NCBI GenBank assembly: GCA_032548025.1 | Contig: JAWGCW010000009.1 | Coordinates: 21,967 to 85,966, forward strand | Length of the DNA: 64,000 bases | Source of the DNA: Finegoldia magna_K | Lineage (GTDB): Bacteria; Bacillota; Clostridia; Tissierellales; Peptoniphilaceae | Direction: 5' to 3' | In this document: positions 1-10,100 of the stretch, in pieces | How positions within the stretch are numbered: position 1 is the stretch's first letter | Layout: each line of letters begins with the position of its first letter | The notes under the pieces: generated by a model | The model's database searches: none | What the model was told of the DNA's origin: nothing | What the model saw: the letters and a program-made list of their open reading frames with translations, nothing else | Translations under genes and position numbers: made by a program

Positions 1-762
1 GGAAAGACTACTTTGATGAAGACGATATTGGGATTTATTTTTAAAGATAGTGGTGAAGTAAAATTTTTAAATGATGCATCTTATAGCAATAATTATGAAT
101 TAATGAGCAAAATAGGTTTTTTAGTAGACACAAGACTTTATGAGAATTTAACAGCAAAAGAAAATATCAAACTTCAAATATTTTATAGAAATTTGAAAAA
201 CGAAAAAGAAGCGTGGGATAGAGCAAATTACTTATTAGAACTTGTGGGACTCAAGGATGTCGAAAAAAAGGTGTCTGATTACTCATTTGGAATGAAACAA
301 AGACTTAGTCTAACTTTAGCACTACTTTCAGATGTGAAACTACTTATATTAGACGAACCATTTGTGGGGCTTGATCCTAATGGAATAAAAGGTGTTAAGA
401 AATTTATTAAAGAGATTGTTGAAAAAGAAGAGATTGCACTTCTGATTTCTTCGCATCAAATGAACGAAATAGATGAACTGTGTGACAGATTTTTATTTTT
501 AGAAAACAAGAAATTAAGAAATCACAACTTAAACAAAGAAAAAGTTTATACAATAGAATTATCAAATGAAATAACAAGCTTGGAAATACAAGACCAAAAC
601 ATTGTATTACAAGGCAATAAAATATTTATCAAGGACAAAAAACTACTTAACAAAACATTTAAGTTGTTGTCAGATAAAAATATTGATATAACAGACATTT
701 CGGTTGAATCCGATTCTGTAAATAGATTATTCGATGGGGTGAAAAATGAAAAACATAGTTAA
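1..762 (+). CDS. ABC transporter ATP-binding protein, 5' end missing
   Basis: The reading frame is open from the first base, which already encodes the end of a Walker A motif (GKTT), so the gene starts upstream of the window. The visible 253 residues contain the ABC signature-like FGMKQRLS and the Walker B/D-loop LLILDEPFVGLDPNG, followed by SSHQMNEI with the switch histidine. This is the pattern of BcrA-type ATPases that pair with ABC-2 permeases for antibiotic or peptide export. The last 17 bases overlap the permease gene downstream, so the two probably form one complex at the cytoplasmic membrane. The substrate cannot be told from sequence. Confidence 0.9.
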   Translation, partial: GKTTLMKTILGFIFKDSGEVKFLNDASYSNNYELMSKIGFLVDTRLYENLTAKENIKLQIFYRNLKNEKEAWDRANYLLELVGLKDVEKKVSDYSFGMKQRLSLTLALLSDVKLLILDEPFVGLDPNGIKGVKKFIKEIVEKEEIALLISSHQMNEIDELCDRFLFLENKKLRNHNLNKEKVYTIELSNEITSLEIQDQNIVLQGNKIFIKDKKLLNKTFKLLSDKNIDITDISVESDSVNRLFDGVKNEKHS

Positions 763-1495
763 GGCAGAATTATTTAAGCTTAAAAATAGTAAGGCTTTTT
801 TGTTGATTTTACTTCTGAATCTTGTGTCGATACTGTATGGAGCAGGGGTTAAATTTGGATGGAGCTTTGTAGCATTCAAAGGCCAATTTGACATATGTAG
901 GTATGTATTTTCTATATGGCAGTTGTATTTCATTCTAGGGGTTCCAATGATAATCTTAATGTATACTGGCTCGAAAATATTAGGAGACGAAATTCAAAAA
1001 GGTCAAATCATTTTGGAAGTAGCGCCAGTAGCCGATAGAAAAAAGCTTATTTGCGGGAAATTTGTATCTATGTTTTACATGACTCTTTTTTATTTCATCA
1101 CGAATATAGGTTTCAATGTTTTAGCTTATTTAATTTTTGTGAAGGGGACCAATTATGCTGTAAGTGGCAATTTGTTTACTACAGATAACTTCGAGATTTT
1201 AGTTCAAATATTGTTTGGGTTTTTAGAAGTTTATTTTCTGGTAATCTTTGCGATGTTAGTTTCCATTGATAAAGGAGCCATAGTTGGAACATTGAGTTCA
1301 ATAGGGCTATATGTAATAACATCCTTATTAACTAGGGCGAAAACAATAGACAAATTTATCATAGGATATTTTAATTTAAAATCAGATAATATCATAAATC
1401 CAGAAACTATATTGATCCAATTGGGAATATTCGCAGTATGTATAAGTTTAATAATTTATGTTTCCATTCGAAAATTTAGGCAGAAAGATTTATAA
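746..1495 (+). CDS. ABC-2 type transporter permease
   Basis: This 249-residue, strongly hydrophobic protein has about six predicted membrane segments and begins MKNIVKAELFKLKNSKAF, the usual opening of ABC-2 permeases in BcrB-like exporters. The start lies inside the end of the ATPase gene, just after a GGGGTG ribosome-binding site, which suggests translational coupling. It is followed by a strong hairpin terminator. It is probably the membrane half of a lantibiotic or bacitracin-type immunity exporter; that role is inferred from family and context only. Confidence 0.85.
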   Translation: MKNIVKAELFKLKNSKAFLLILLLNLVSILYGAGVKFGWSFVAFKGQFDICRYVFSIWQLYFILGVPMIILMYTGSKILGDEIQKGQIILEVAPVADRKKLICGKFVSMFYMTLFYFITNIGFNVLAYLIFVKGTNYAVSGNLFTTDNFEILVQILFGFLEVYFLVIFAMLVSIDKGAIVGTLSSIGLYVITSLLTRAKTIDKFIIGYFNLKSDNIINPETILIQLGIFAVCISLIIYVSIRKFRQKDL

Positions 1496-1517
1496 TAAAT
1501 AATTAACAACAAAGTAG

Positions 1518-1564
1518 TCCATTGCATTAAATTTTATTTAAAGATTGATGCGATGGATTTTTTG
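1518..1564 (+). terminator. Rho-independent terminator of the ABC exporter
   Basis: TCCATTGCATTAA (1518-1530) pairs with TTGATGCGATGGA (1545-1557) apart from G-T wobbles and is followed by a run of seven T. It ends the ABC operon. Bases 1565 to about 1736 then hold no gene that I can support. Confidence 0.8.
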
Positions 1565-1736
1565 ATGAGTGATGCTGTTTTTTGATTAAAATAAATCACG
1601 GGACATTTACACTTGACAGAAACATACAAAATAGACATCGATACGAACGAAGAAAATCACAAAAACTCGTAAATCGCTCATCTGTCTACAAAAATTGTCG
1701 TAGGTAGATTCATAACATACAGAGCAGAAAACCAAT

Positions 1737-1905
1737 TTGCACGAACATCTAGACTACGAAAATAAATAAACTCTAAGCTTGTGAACCTAAAATTGTGAAC
1801 TCGTGCTACGCACTCAAACAGCACAATTTTTTAACGGTTCACTTCGCTTGATTTTATGATTATTTTCTCCGTATGATATTCTTAGCAAAACTGGTAATCT
1901 GCTTT
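1737..1905 (+). repeat. Dispersed structured intergenic repeat, copy R1
   Basis: This is a full copy of the repeat family found throughout the window. It has a head (TTGCACGAACATCTAGACTA), an outer stem GTGAACC 1781-1787 with GGTTCAC 1836-1842, an inner stem AAAATTGTG 1789-1797 with CACAATTTT 1822-1830, and a small apical hairpin (GTGCTACGCAC). The tail reads ATTTTCTCCGTATGATATTC then TTAGCAAAA and ends near GTAATCTGC. It sits between two unrelated genes and contains no credible ORF. Confidence 0.8.
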
Positions 1906-2050
1906 TTTCATTGCAGCTAAGAAAGCTACAAAACTCTAAATAAAACTGATTTTCTGCTTTAGTGCATTCTGAAAATTTAGTTGATATTTTTCCAATCACT
2001 TATTTCACGCCTAAAATCGATAAAATAATACTAGAAAATTTTCACAATGA

Positions 2051-2059
2051 TGGTATAAT
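2051..2059 (+). promoter_or_regulatory. Extended -10 promoter for the AEC permease
   Basis: TGGTATAAT is a perfect extended -10 element (TGnTATAAT). No good -35 hexamer lies 17 bases upstream. Transcription would begin near base 2066, practically at the first possible TTG start codon. Confidence 0.6.
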
Positions 2060-2066
2060 AAAATAA

Positions 2067-3023
2067 TTGAGTATTAAGGAGTGGGTTTTTATTTTTTTAG
2101 TTACGTTGCAGCAGATTTTGATTATGTTTGTATTCATGGCTATGGGCTACATTTTTGCAAGAACTGGGTTTTTCAGCAGAGAAACCATTCGTGAAATGAC
2201 TGGTTTTGTAATGTATGTGGTGGGTTCAAGTGTTATTATCAACGCTTTTAACAGACCTGTTACACCTGAACTTTTGAATAATTTTGGTATGACTGCCTTT
2301 GCTGCGGTGGTCTTGATGGGCTCATCTATTTTGATTTCTCATTTTTTGTTCAAATTCGATAGATTTTCCAAAAACGAAAATTTGAGTACGTACAAGTTTG
2401 CATCTGTGTATAGCAATTGTGGTTTCATGGGGATTCCTCTGATTGAAGCGTTGCTTGGTGCGGATGGAACTTTTTTTGCAATTCCTTATTTGGCAGTGTT
2501 CAATATTTTGTTGTGGAGTCATGGAATTGGTTTGTACGAGATGACTGGAAATGGCAAGATTCAATGGAACAAAGTTGTGAAAAATCCTTGTATTATTTCG
2601 TCTGTTTTGGGATTTGTTTTGTTTTTCTTCGGGGTTATTTATAAAATGCCGAATGTTGTGACAAAACCTGTTTTTTATTTGGCTAGTATGAATACTCCTC
2701 TTAGTATGATAATTATAGGTGCAAATTTCGTGAGTATTACAGAGCCTTTTCACAAAGACAAAATGGCGTGGGAAGTTTCTTTTATCAGAAATATTTTGTT
2801 TCCTTTGATTTATATTGCAATTTTGTTAATTATTCCGATGAATACAGATGCAAAAATTGCAACATTGGCGATGGCATCGGCTCCGATTGCAGGAGTGAGT
2901 GTGCTTTTCTGTTTAATGTTTAATAAATCTACGGATTTTCCATCAAGGGCTTTGTGCTTGTCGACGATATTTTCAGTGGTGACTTTGCCGGTAATAATTT
3001 TGATTGGTAGTTTAATCCTTTAA
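2067..3023 (+). CDS. AEC family transporter (auxin efflux carrier-like permease)
   Basis: This protein of up to 318 residues is an integral membrane protein with about ten hydrophobic segments in two halves. Motifs such as GYIFARTGFF near the N-terminus and the conserved SNCGFMGIPL in the middle are typical of the AEC/Mem_trans family of organic acid or malate exporters. The start is uncertain. TTG 2067 is the longest option but lies almost at the predicted transcription start, while an AAGGAG ribosome-binding site lies at 2076-2081 inside the frame. A later start (ATT 2091, TTG 2106 or ATG 2124) is therefore possible. The gene stands alone between a repeat and the PTS operon. The substrate is unknown. 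Confidence 0.85.
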   Translation: MSIKEWVFIFLVTLQQILIMFVFMAMGYIFARTGFFSRETIREMTGFVMYVVGSSVIINAFNRPVTPELLNNFGMTAFAAVVLMGSSILISHFLFKFDRFSKNENLSTYKFASVYSNCGFMGIPLIEALLGADGTFFAIPYLAVFNILLWSHGIGLYEMTGNGKIQWNKVVKNPCIISSVLGFVLFFFGVIYKMPNVVTKPVFYLASMNTPLSMIIIGANFVSITEPFHKDKMAWEVSFIRNILFPLIYIAILLIIPMNTDAKIATLAMASAPIAGVSVLFCLMFNKSTDFPSRALCLSTIFSVVTLPVIILIGSLIL

Positions 3024-3080
3024 ATTGGCAAATTTTTTTGAAACGCATATATAATCTAATGTAAATATATGGTAAAATAA

Positions 3081-3111
3081 GGTTAACAATACTTTTGTTA
3101 ACCAATATTTT
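3081..3111 (+). promoter_or_regulatory. Leader dyad upstream of the PTS operon
   Basis: GGTTAACAA (3081-3089) and TTGTTAACC (3095-3103) form a perfect 9-bp inverted repeat with a 5-base loop, followed by an A/T stretch rich in T. It lies just after a TATGGTAAAAT -10-like sequence and about 25 bases before the IIA start. It could be a repressor operator or a small leader terminator/antiterminator; the sequence alone does not decide. Confidence 0.55.
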
Positions 3112-3130
3112 TTTGTAAAGAGGTGATAGT

Positions 3131-3601
3131 TTGAGCGATTTAATAAAAAAAGAATTGATACGAATTGAAGATCGTGCAAATGATTGGAAAGATGCAATCA
3201 GAATTGCAGCGAAAAGTTTGTTGGATAATGGCTACATTAACGAACAATATGTAGAGGATATGATAAAAAGCGTAGAGGATGCTGGCCCTTACATTGTGCT
3301 TGCTCCTAATATCGCTGTTCCTCATGCAAGACCTAATGGTAATGTAAACAAAATGGCGATTAGTTTGACGAAATTAAACGAGCCTGTTAATTTTAGAAAC
3401 GAAGAAGAAGATGAGGACAACTGGGTAAGAATTTTGTTCTGCTTGGCAGCTGTGGATTCTTCATCACACATTGTAGCACTTCAACAATTGGCAGTGCTTT
3501 TGGATTCTGATGAAATTACAGATAAGCTTATCGATGCAAAATCTGAAGATCAAATGTTGGATATTATTAACGAAAAATTAGAGGAGGGAAATGATGATTA
3601 A
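3131..3601 (+). CDS. PTS sugar transporter subunit IIA (mannitol/fructose-type fold, ascorbate cluster)
   Basis: This 156-residue EIIA protein belongs to the PTS_EIIA_2 family. The phosphoryl-carrying histidine is His65 in the motif IAVPHARP. It accepts phosphate from HPr and passes it to the IIB subunit encoded next. The start codon is TTG at 3131, supported by AGAGGTG seven bases upstream. The IIB gene begins inside its last codons, so IIA, IIB, IIC and the transaldolase appear to be one operon. No PRD-type regulator is encoded nearby. The neighbouring IIC is of the ascorbate (UlaA/SgaT) type, so the substrate is probably L-ascorbate or a related acid or pentitol. Confidence 0.88.
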   Translation: MSDLIKKELIRIEDRANDWKDAIRIAAKSLLDNGYINEQYVEDMIKSVEDAGPYIVLAPNIAVPHARPNGNVNKMAISLTKLNEPVNFRNEEEDEDNWVRILFCLAAVDSSSHIVALQQLAVLLDSDEITDKLIDAKSEDQMLDIINEKLEEGNDD

Positions 3602-3869
3602 TATAGTAACTGTTTGTGGAAATGGAATTGGAAGTAGTCTTCTTTTGAAAATGAAAGTGGAAGCTATTTGCAAGGATATGGGAATTGAAGCGAACGTTGA
3701 ATCTTGTGATTCTAACGCGGCTGTAGGAAAGGGCGCTGACCTTTTTGTAACTGTTAAGGAATTTAAGTCAATTTTTTCAGATGATCAAAAGGTAGCTATC
3801 GTTAAAAGCTACACTAACAGAAAGAAAATCGAAGAAGATTTGGTTCCTATTTTAGAAGAATTCAAATAA
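3594..3869 (+). CDS. PTS subunit IIB, ascorbate-type
   Basis: This small protein of about 91 residues has the IIB phosphocysteine loop near its N-terminus (VCGNGIGSS), where the cysteine takes the phosphate from IIA. ATG 3594 is preferred over the adjacent ATG 3591 because the GGAGGG ribosome-binding site ends at 3588. The gene overlaps the end of the IIA gene and is followed after 24 bases by the IIC gene. The CGNGxGSS form is typical of UlaB/SgaB proteins. Its exact sugar is inferred from the IIC family. Confidence 0.88.
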   Translation: MINIVTVCGNGIGSSLLLKMKVEAICKDMGIEANVESCDSNAAVGKGADLFVTVKEFKSIFSDDQKVAIVKSYTNRKKIEEDLVPILEEFK

Positions 3870-3893
3870 AATTTAAAAATTTAGGAGGAATTT

Positions 3894-5252
3894 ATGGGAT
3901 TTTTAAATGTTTTAAAAGACATTCTATCTGAACCTGCGTTTTTGATGGGTCTTATCGCGATGGTAGGTCTTATCGCACTAAAAAAACCAGCTCACAAGGT
4001 TATGACTGGTACATTAGGTCCTATTTTGGGATATTTAATGTTGGCTGCAGGTGCAAATGTCATCACGACTAACTTGGATCCATTGAGTCAAATGATTCAA
4101 CACGGATTCAACATCACAGGTGTTGTTCCTAATAACGAAGCTATAACATCTGTTGCGCAAAAAGTTTTGGGCGTAGAAACAATGTCAATTTTGTTAGTAG
4201 GACTTATTTTTAACTTATTAATAGCAAGATTTACAAGATACAAATATATTTTCTTAACTGGTCACCACAGCTTCTTCATGGCATGTCTATTGTCAGCAAC
4301 TTTAGGTGCAATCGGATTTAAGGGCGTGGCTTTGGTATTGGCTGGTGGATTTATATTGGGAGCTTGGAGTTCAATCTCTCCAGCAATCGGACAAAAATAC
4401 ACTTTGAAAGCTACTGACGGAGACGAAATAGCTCTTGGTCACTTTGGTTCATTGGGATATTATTTGTCGGCGTTCATCGGTTCATTAGTTGGAAAAGATT
4501 CCAAATCAACTGAAGATATCGAAATTCCTGAAAAATGGGGTTTCTTGAGAAATACTACAATTTCAACAGCGTTGACAATGATTGTGTTTTATCTAATCGC
4601 AAGCATCAAAGCTGGTCCAGATTTCGTTGGCAAAATGTCTAACGGACAAAACCCATATTTGTTTGCAATCATCTCTGCGTTAAACTTCGCAGTTGGTGTT
4701 GCAATCGTATATGCCGGTGTTAGAATGATTTTGGCAGACTTGATTCCTGCATTCGAAGGTATTGCTACAAAACTAATTCCAAACTCTGTTCCTGCAGTTG
4801 ACTGTGCAGTATTTTTCCCATACGCACCAACAGCAGTTATTTTGGGATTTGCATGTAGTTTTGTAGGCGGATTAATCGGTATGTTTATTTTGGGAGCTAT
4901 CGGTGGAGTATTAATTATTCCAGGACTTGTTCCTCACTTCTTCTGTGGTGCAACTGCTGGTATTTACGGTAATGCAACTGGTGGTAGAAGAGGAGCTATG
5001 ATAGGTTCATTCATAAACGGATTATTCTTGGCATTCCTTCCAGCATTCTTACTTCCAGTTTTAGGACAATTAGGATTCAATAATACAACATTCGGAGATT
5101 TTGACTTCGGAGTTTTAGGAATTTTATTAGGAAAAATCGGTAACGCTATTGGTAATGTCGGAGTTTACATTATTATCGCTGTTTTTGCAGTAGTTTTAAT
5201 AGCTCCTTCAATTATCACTAAGAAAGACACAGCAATTAACAACGAACAATAA
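3894..5252 (+). CDS. PTS ascorbate-type transporter subunit IIC (UlaA/SgaT family)
   Basis: This 452-residue polytopic membrane protein is the channel and substrate-binding subunit. Its length and glycine-rich segments (for example LMLAAGANVITTNLDPLSQM, the TGHHSFFMACLLS region, and FFPYAPTAVILGF) match the SgaT/UlaA family rather than the glucose or fructose IIC families. A clear AGGAGGAATTT ribosome-binding site precedes the ATG. It lies in an operon with IIA, IIB and a transaldolase. Family membership is strong; the actual substrate is not proven. Confidence 0.9.
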   Translation: MGFLNVLKDILSEPAFLMGLIAMVGLIALKKPAHKVMTGTLGPILGYLMLAAGANVITTNLDPLSQMIQHGFNITGVVPNNEAITSVAQKVLGVETMSILLVGLIFNLLIARFTRYKYIFLTGHHSFFMACLLSATLGAIGFKGVALVLAGGFILGAWSSISPAIGQKYTLKATDGDEIALGHFGSLGYYLSAFIGSLVGKDSKSTEDIEIPEKWGFLRNTTISTALTMIVFYLIASIKAGPDFVGKMSNGQNPYLFAIISALNFAVGVAIVYAGVRMILADLIPAFEGIATKLIPNSVPAVDCAVFFPYAPTAVILGFACSFVGGLIGMFILGAIGGVLIIPGLVPHFFCGATAGIYGNATGGRRGAMIGSFINGLFLAFLPAFLLPVLGQLGFNNTTFGDFDFGVLGILLGKIGNAIGNVGVYIIIAVFAVVLIAPSIITKKDTAINNEQ

Positions 5253-5279
5253 TTTGAACTACACAAGAAAGAGGTTGAA

Positions 5280-5990
5280 ATGGATAAAATTAACACAAAA
5301 ATTTATTCAGACGGTGCAGTACTAGAAGATATGTTAGAATCATTGGCATCAAAAAAAGTAACTGGTTTTACAACTAATCCATCTTTGATGAAAAAAGCTG
5401 GAATCGCAGATTACGTTGAATTTGCCAAGAAAGTTCTAGAAGAAATCACAGAATATCCAGTATCATTTGAAGTATTTGCAGATGATTTGGAAACTATGGA
5501 AAAAGAAGCAGACAAAATCTCTTCATTGGGAGATAATGTTTACGTCAAAATTCCTGTAACTACAAGCGATGGAACATCAACTGCTCCATTATTGAAAAAA
5601 CTTAGTTCAAAAGGAATCAAACTTAACGTGACAGCAATCTTTACAGTGGATCAAGTAAGAGAAGTTGTAGACAACTTGACTGAAAATGTTCCAAGCATTG
5701 TTTCAGTATTTGCTGGAAGAATTGCAGACACAGGGGTTGATCCAATGCCAATCATGAAAGAAGCTTTGGAAATTTGCAAAACTAAAAAAGGTTGCGAATT
5801 GTTGTGGGCATCTCCAAGAGAAGTGTTCAACATTTACCAAGCAAATGAATTGGGAGTAGACATCATCACATGTACTCCTGCAATCATCAAGAAACTTTCA
5901 TTGATGGGAAAAGATTTGAACGAATACTCACTAGATACAGTGAAAACATTCTGCAAAGACTCAAAAGAATTAGGATTTTCAATACTTTAA
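5280..5990 (+). CDS. Transaldolase family protein
   Basis: This 236-residue protein has the short TalB/TalC-like TIM-barrel sequence. It includes GFTTNPSLMKK near residues 29-39, the Schiff-base lysine Lys90 in NVYVKIPVT, and SVFAGRIADTGVDP. Such enzymes transfer a dihydroxyacetone unit between sugar phosphates, or act as fructose-6-phosphate aldolases. It is the last gene of the PTS operon and would feed the imported sugar phosphate into the pentose phosphate route. AAAGAGG stands just before the ATG. It is longer than classical TalC (about 215-220 residues), so the precise reaction is uncertain. Confidence 0.85.
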   Translation: MDKINTKIYSDGAVLEDMLESLASKKVTGFTTNPSLMKKAGIADYVEFAKKVLEEITEYPVSFEVFADDLETMEKEADKISSLGDNVYVKIPVTTSDGTSTAPLLKKLSSKGIKLNVTAIFTVDQVREVVDNLTENVPSIVSVFAGRIADTGVDPMPIMKEALEICKTKKGCELLWASPREVFNIYQANELGVDIITCTPAIIKKLSLMGKDLNEYSLDTVKTFCKDSKELGFSIL

Positions 5991-6079
5991 TAATACAAGA
6001 GCTCACAAAAGGAGCCTTCACTTAGGGATTGTAAGAAAAAACAGTTTTTGAGTGACGTCTTCAAACAGTGAGAAAAAGA

Positions 6080-6133
6080 AATAACGACCATACAAGAGTA
6101 TGAAAGCTCCTGCGTGGTCGTTTTGTTATTCTC
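6080..6133. terminator. Bidirectional terminator between PTS operon and defence operon
   Basis: AATAACGACCA (6080-6090) pairs with TGGTCGTTTTGTTATT (6115-6130), allowing a two-base bulge. Convergent genes lie on both sides, so it probably serves both. Confidence 0.65.
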
Positions 6134-6156
6134 AAGTACCAAAATTGTATGTGAGA

Positions 6157-7113
6157 TTATTTGCTTTCTTGTTGTACAGATAATATGAAGTCAGCCATAG
6201 CCATGGACGTGTTAACAAAAAGTCTAGCGTGATGCTCTTTAATAGGAATCCTATTTGCACCAACCCCATGAGCATCACTATCCTTATTTCTCATTTCTGC
6301 TATTGAAGATACAATGTTATTTAATCCAGAAAGTAGGGTATTAATCCTTCTATCGGTGTTAGCATCCGTATGCATGTTATAGAGAGTTCTAACTTGCTTA
6401 TACAGTTTTCCAATGTCACCGCTATCAGAAGGCTCCTCATTTTTCTTTTCTATTACATAATAAAATATCTCTTCTAATAAGGTTCTTGATTTTGTTATTG
6501 CACTATCGAAATCATTTTGTTCGATATCCCTCATAGCTCGTGAAGAGATACTTTTGATATATTCTCTATCTATAGTTTTTATTGCAGGAACAACTATTTC
6601 GACTTTATTGCCTATTGGATGGATCACATAGTTATTTCCGACAATAACGAGTTCATTTTCACCAAATAACAGTAAACCATTTATTTTCTCAATAACTGTG
6701 GATACGATTGTTTTATGTGCATCATTTATCTCATTCGCACTATGCCCATTCAACATTTTTGAGAATTGGTTTAATGAAAACATATGAGCTAATAGACTAG
6801 AACACTTATTATTCTCAATACAATATTCAAGTAAATTATCTAGGTATTGCCATCTACTTAATGCTCCACCATTCCAAGAATATGTTGCAGGAAGACCGAA
6901 TAAAGTGGACAGAGCACACAAATCTGATCCGGATAGATAGGGCATTGATATTTTTATAGTTGTACAATCATCGAATTCATAATCACCATATTTAGTGTCA
7001 CCATCAAGAATAGCGATAATTTCTTTGTTTCTTAATAAAGAAAAAAGGTTATTCATTAATTTCTCACCGTCCTTATTAAGCAATTGTTCTGTATCGAGTA
7101 TATACATACTCAT
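6157..7113 (-). CDS. Abi_C-like (abortive infection C-terminal domain) protein
   Basis: This protein of about 318 residues is the last gene of the type I restriction operon. Its C-terminal third strongly resembles the Abi_C domain (PF14355): RAMRDIEQNDFDSAITKSRTLLEEIF, then SGLNNIVSSIAEMRNKDSDAHG and RHAR-like HHARLFVNTSMAMADFIL. The RNK...DAHG motif is the family hallmark. The N-terminal two thirds match no family I know. The start is set at ATG 7113, since the frame upstream lies wholly inside hsdR; ATG 7107 is an alternative. It overlaps the end of hsdR by about 38 bases, suggesting coupled expression. Abi_C proteins are linked to phage exclusion, but the activity of this one is inferred. 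Confidence 0.8.
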   Translation of the reverse strand: MSMYILDTEQLLNKDGEKLMNNLFSLLRNKEIIAILDGDTKYGDYEFDDCTTIKISMPYLSGSDLCALSTLFGLPATYSWNGGALSRWQYLDNLLEYCIENNKCSSLLAHMFSLNQFSKMLNGHSANEINDAHKTIVSTVIEKINGLLLFGENELVIVGNNYVIHPIGNKVEIVVPAIKTIDREYIKSISSRAMRDIEQNDFDSAITKSRTLLEEIFYYVIEKKNEEPSDSGDIGKLYKQVRTLYNMHTDANTDRRINTLLSGLNNIVSSIAEMRNKDSDAHGVGANRIPIKEHHARLFVNTSMAMADFILSVQQESK

Positions 7114-10100
7114 ATATCTGCTGACGATACATAGAGATGCTAACCTCATCGTAGCACTCAGGCAATTCTGCCCAAAGGGTATCACGGATAAGATTATCAA
7201 TAGCTGCTTTTGTTTCTTGCTTATCTGTCCAATGGTCAAAATCAGCAATTTTCATTTTTATTTTCTGTAGTAGTGATGCTGCAACTTCTTTAAGTTTCTT
7301 GATGTCCGTTTTGCTCAAATCATCACGGAACAACATATCATAAAGAGAAAGTTCTTCATCACTTGTAAAGCCTTCACGGACATAGCGTTGTTCTTCTTGG
7401 CTCATTTGATTAGCCAAATCCATCAATTCCATGAAAGTCTTCTCAATTGTGGCTCTGTCCTTTTCACTATTGTAATCATCAATAATTTGCTGATAGCGTT
7501 CGTAGTAGTTAATTCGATCAGGGTTAGCAAAAAGCATACTATCAAGCTTATGCTGAATAACTTCTTCTAAATCATTTAAAACAAGGTTCTTTTTCTTAAC
7601 CTTTGAAAATTCTTTTCGAAGAAGATCGAAATCAATTGAACTGATGTCAAATCTGCGTGGTTTTTCACGCACCATAGTAGGTGGATGTTCAATCTCAACG
7701 TACTCACTTATAATTTCATTAATTTCAATCATTAGATCAGTGGTATTGATATGCTTACGCTTTTTCTGAAGTTCAGCATATATGGCGGAAATAGCTTCAT
7801 ACTTCTTACGAGCGTGACCAGTGATATCATCTCTGTCAGTATATTTCATTAGACGATTCAATTCAGATGCATATGTTGTAAATGTTTTTTTATCCTCAAT
7901 CGAGCCGCATACTGCATTAGCCGCTTCCTGGAGGTATGATAACTTCATAAAATCATAAGCATTGATAAGCATTTCCAAATCAAAATTATTCTCATTCAAA
8001 AAATCATCTGCTTTACCTATAGTTTCAATAATACGAACAATAAGTTCGTCCTTATCTATCGTAGGGTCTGAGCCTTCATTTCCGATCACATTAGCAGTAT
8101 AGTCTGCAAGAGCCTTTCTTAAAGCTTTTACAATTCCAATATAATCTATAATCAAACCATTGCTCTTGCCTTCGCTTACACGGTTGGCACGGGCTATGGC
8201 CTGCATAAGAGTATGAGCCTTTAATGGCTTATCGAGATATAAGCATGAAAGGCATTTAACATCAAAGCCTGTAAGCCACATTGCACAAACAAATACAATA
8301 CGAAGGGGATTTTTTGAATCCTTAAATTCTTTATCTAAGTCACGCTTTTCCATCTTGCTACGGTGAGTCTTTATATCTAAACCCCATTTTTTAAATGTTT
8401 GGATTTCGTTTTGTTCCTGACTGATTACAACATCCATTTCAGTCTCTTGCATCCATTTGATTTTTCTTTCAAGTTCAATACTCTCTTGTTGACTAGCATA
8501 TTTCAAGCTCAGCTTTAGGTTTTTTATTTCTGCTTTCCAATATTCCTGAACATAATTATACATACGGACGCAAGTAACCTTGTTTAAGCACACAAACATA
8601 GCCTTTCCGCTTGCCCATAAATCAGAGTAGTGGTTCACAAAATCTTGCGCAATGGATTTTAATCTAGGCTCGGCTGTGAGTAGGTGTATCTCTTTGGCAA
8701 ATTCGGCTTCAAGCTTATCCTGTTGGTCAACATCAAGGTCAGCATTCTCGATAGCGTCAAGAATTTGGTTCGTGATTTCAGGATTGTGTAAATCAATAAT
8801 CTTTTCTCCACGGTTCTCATAGTAAAGTGGTACAGTAGCACCATCTTCAACGGCTCTCTTGAAGTCATAGACGGATACATAGCCACCAAAAGTACGAGCA
8901 GTGATATTATCACTTGAAAGTAATGGTGTACCTGTAAATCCAATACGTGCAGCAGTAGGCAATAACTTCATCATATTATCAGCAAAAATACCATACTGGC
9001 TACGATGTGCTTCGTCCGACATAATAATAATATCGTGATCAGGATATATAGGCTTTTCATTTGGCTTATTAAACTTCTGAATAAGAGTAAATATAAAGCT
9101 TGGATTTCCTTGCAGTTTTTTAACGAGGTCATCACCACTTGTAGCAATAAATTGAGAAGCCTTTATATCTTTACCAAGAAGACCACAGTTCTCGAAAGTA
9201 TCACTTATCTGTGTGTTAAGTTCGTCACGGTCTGTAAGAATAACAAAGGTTGGTGTACCTTCCATCTTTCTGCGAACCTTTTTTGCAAAGAATACCATTG
9301 AGTAACTTTTGCCAGAGCCCTGTGTATGCCAGAACACACCTAGCTTACCATCATTAAGTTTCCTAGCAGAATAAGCTTTCATAGCTTCGTTTACACCAAG
9401 ATACTGGTGGTTACGAGCGAGTATCTTTGCAGTGTGACCATCAGAGTGGTCAAATAAGATAAAGTTCTCAAATAAATCAAGGAAATTCTCTTTCTTGCAG
9501 ATACCACGGAGCATTGTTTCAAGAGCAACACTTCCATGATCCTCTTCGGCAAGTCGCTTCCATTCGTGAAAGAATTCAAACTTACTACCAAGCGTGCCAA
9601 CTTTAGCTTCTGTTCCGTTAGAAAGCATAAGGAATGCATTGTAATAGAACAGGTGAGGAATGGTATCCAGATAATCGGTGTAATTATCATCATAAGCATT
9701 TTGAACATCTACGGTATTCTTTTTTAGTTCTACAAAGAGGAGTGGAATACCATTAATGAAGCCTACGATGTCAGTTCTTCTACGATATAAATCTCCGTGG
9801 ATTTTTAATTCCTTTATTGCAAGAAAATAGTTACTATCAGGATTCTTAAAATCAATCACTATAGCCTTTTTTGTTTTAGTCTGTCCATTTGGCTTTTTGA
9901 CAGTAACCGGAATACCATCACGAATTAAAAAATATTTTTCTTCATTCACCTGTAGGAGGGAAGAAGTAGACAATATATTTTCTAAAACTTGCTGGGCCTC
10001 AATTATCTGATTTTCATTTATCCACGGATTGAATTTTCTAAGAGCCTCGTAGAAATAGCGAGTAAGCAAAATATCCTTATAGCTTTCACGACCAAAAGTG

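Noticed and set aside
1814..1999. A 61-codon minus-strand frame between the ABC exporter and AEC genes
   Set aside because: It lies over repeat R1 and shows no start signal.
3081..3103. Rex-type redox operator at the PTS leader
   Set aside because: The half-sites are in the opposite order (TTAACAA then TTGTTAA) to the Rex consensus, so it was kept only as an unassigned dyad.
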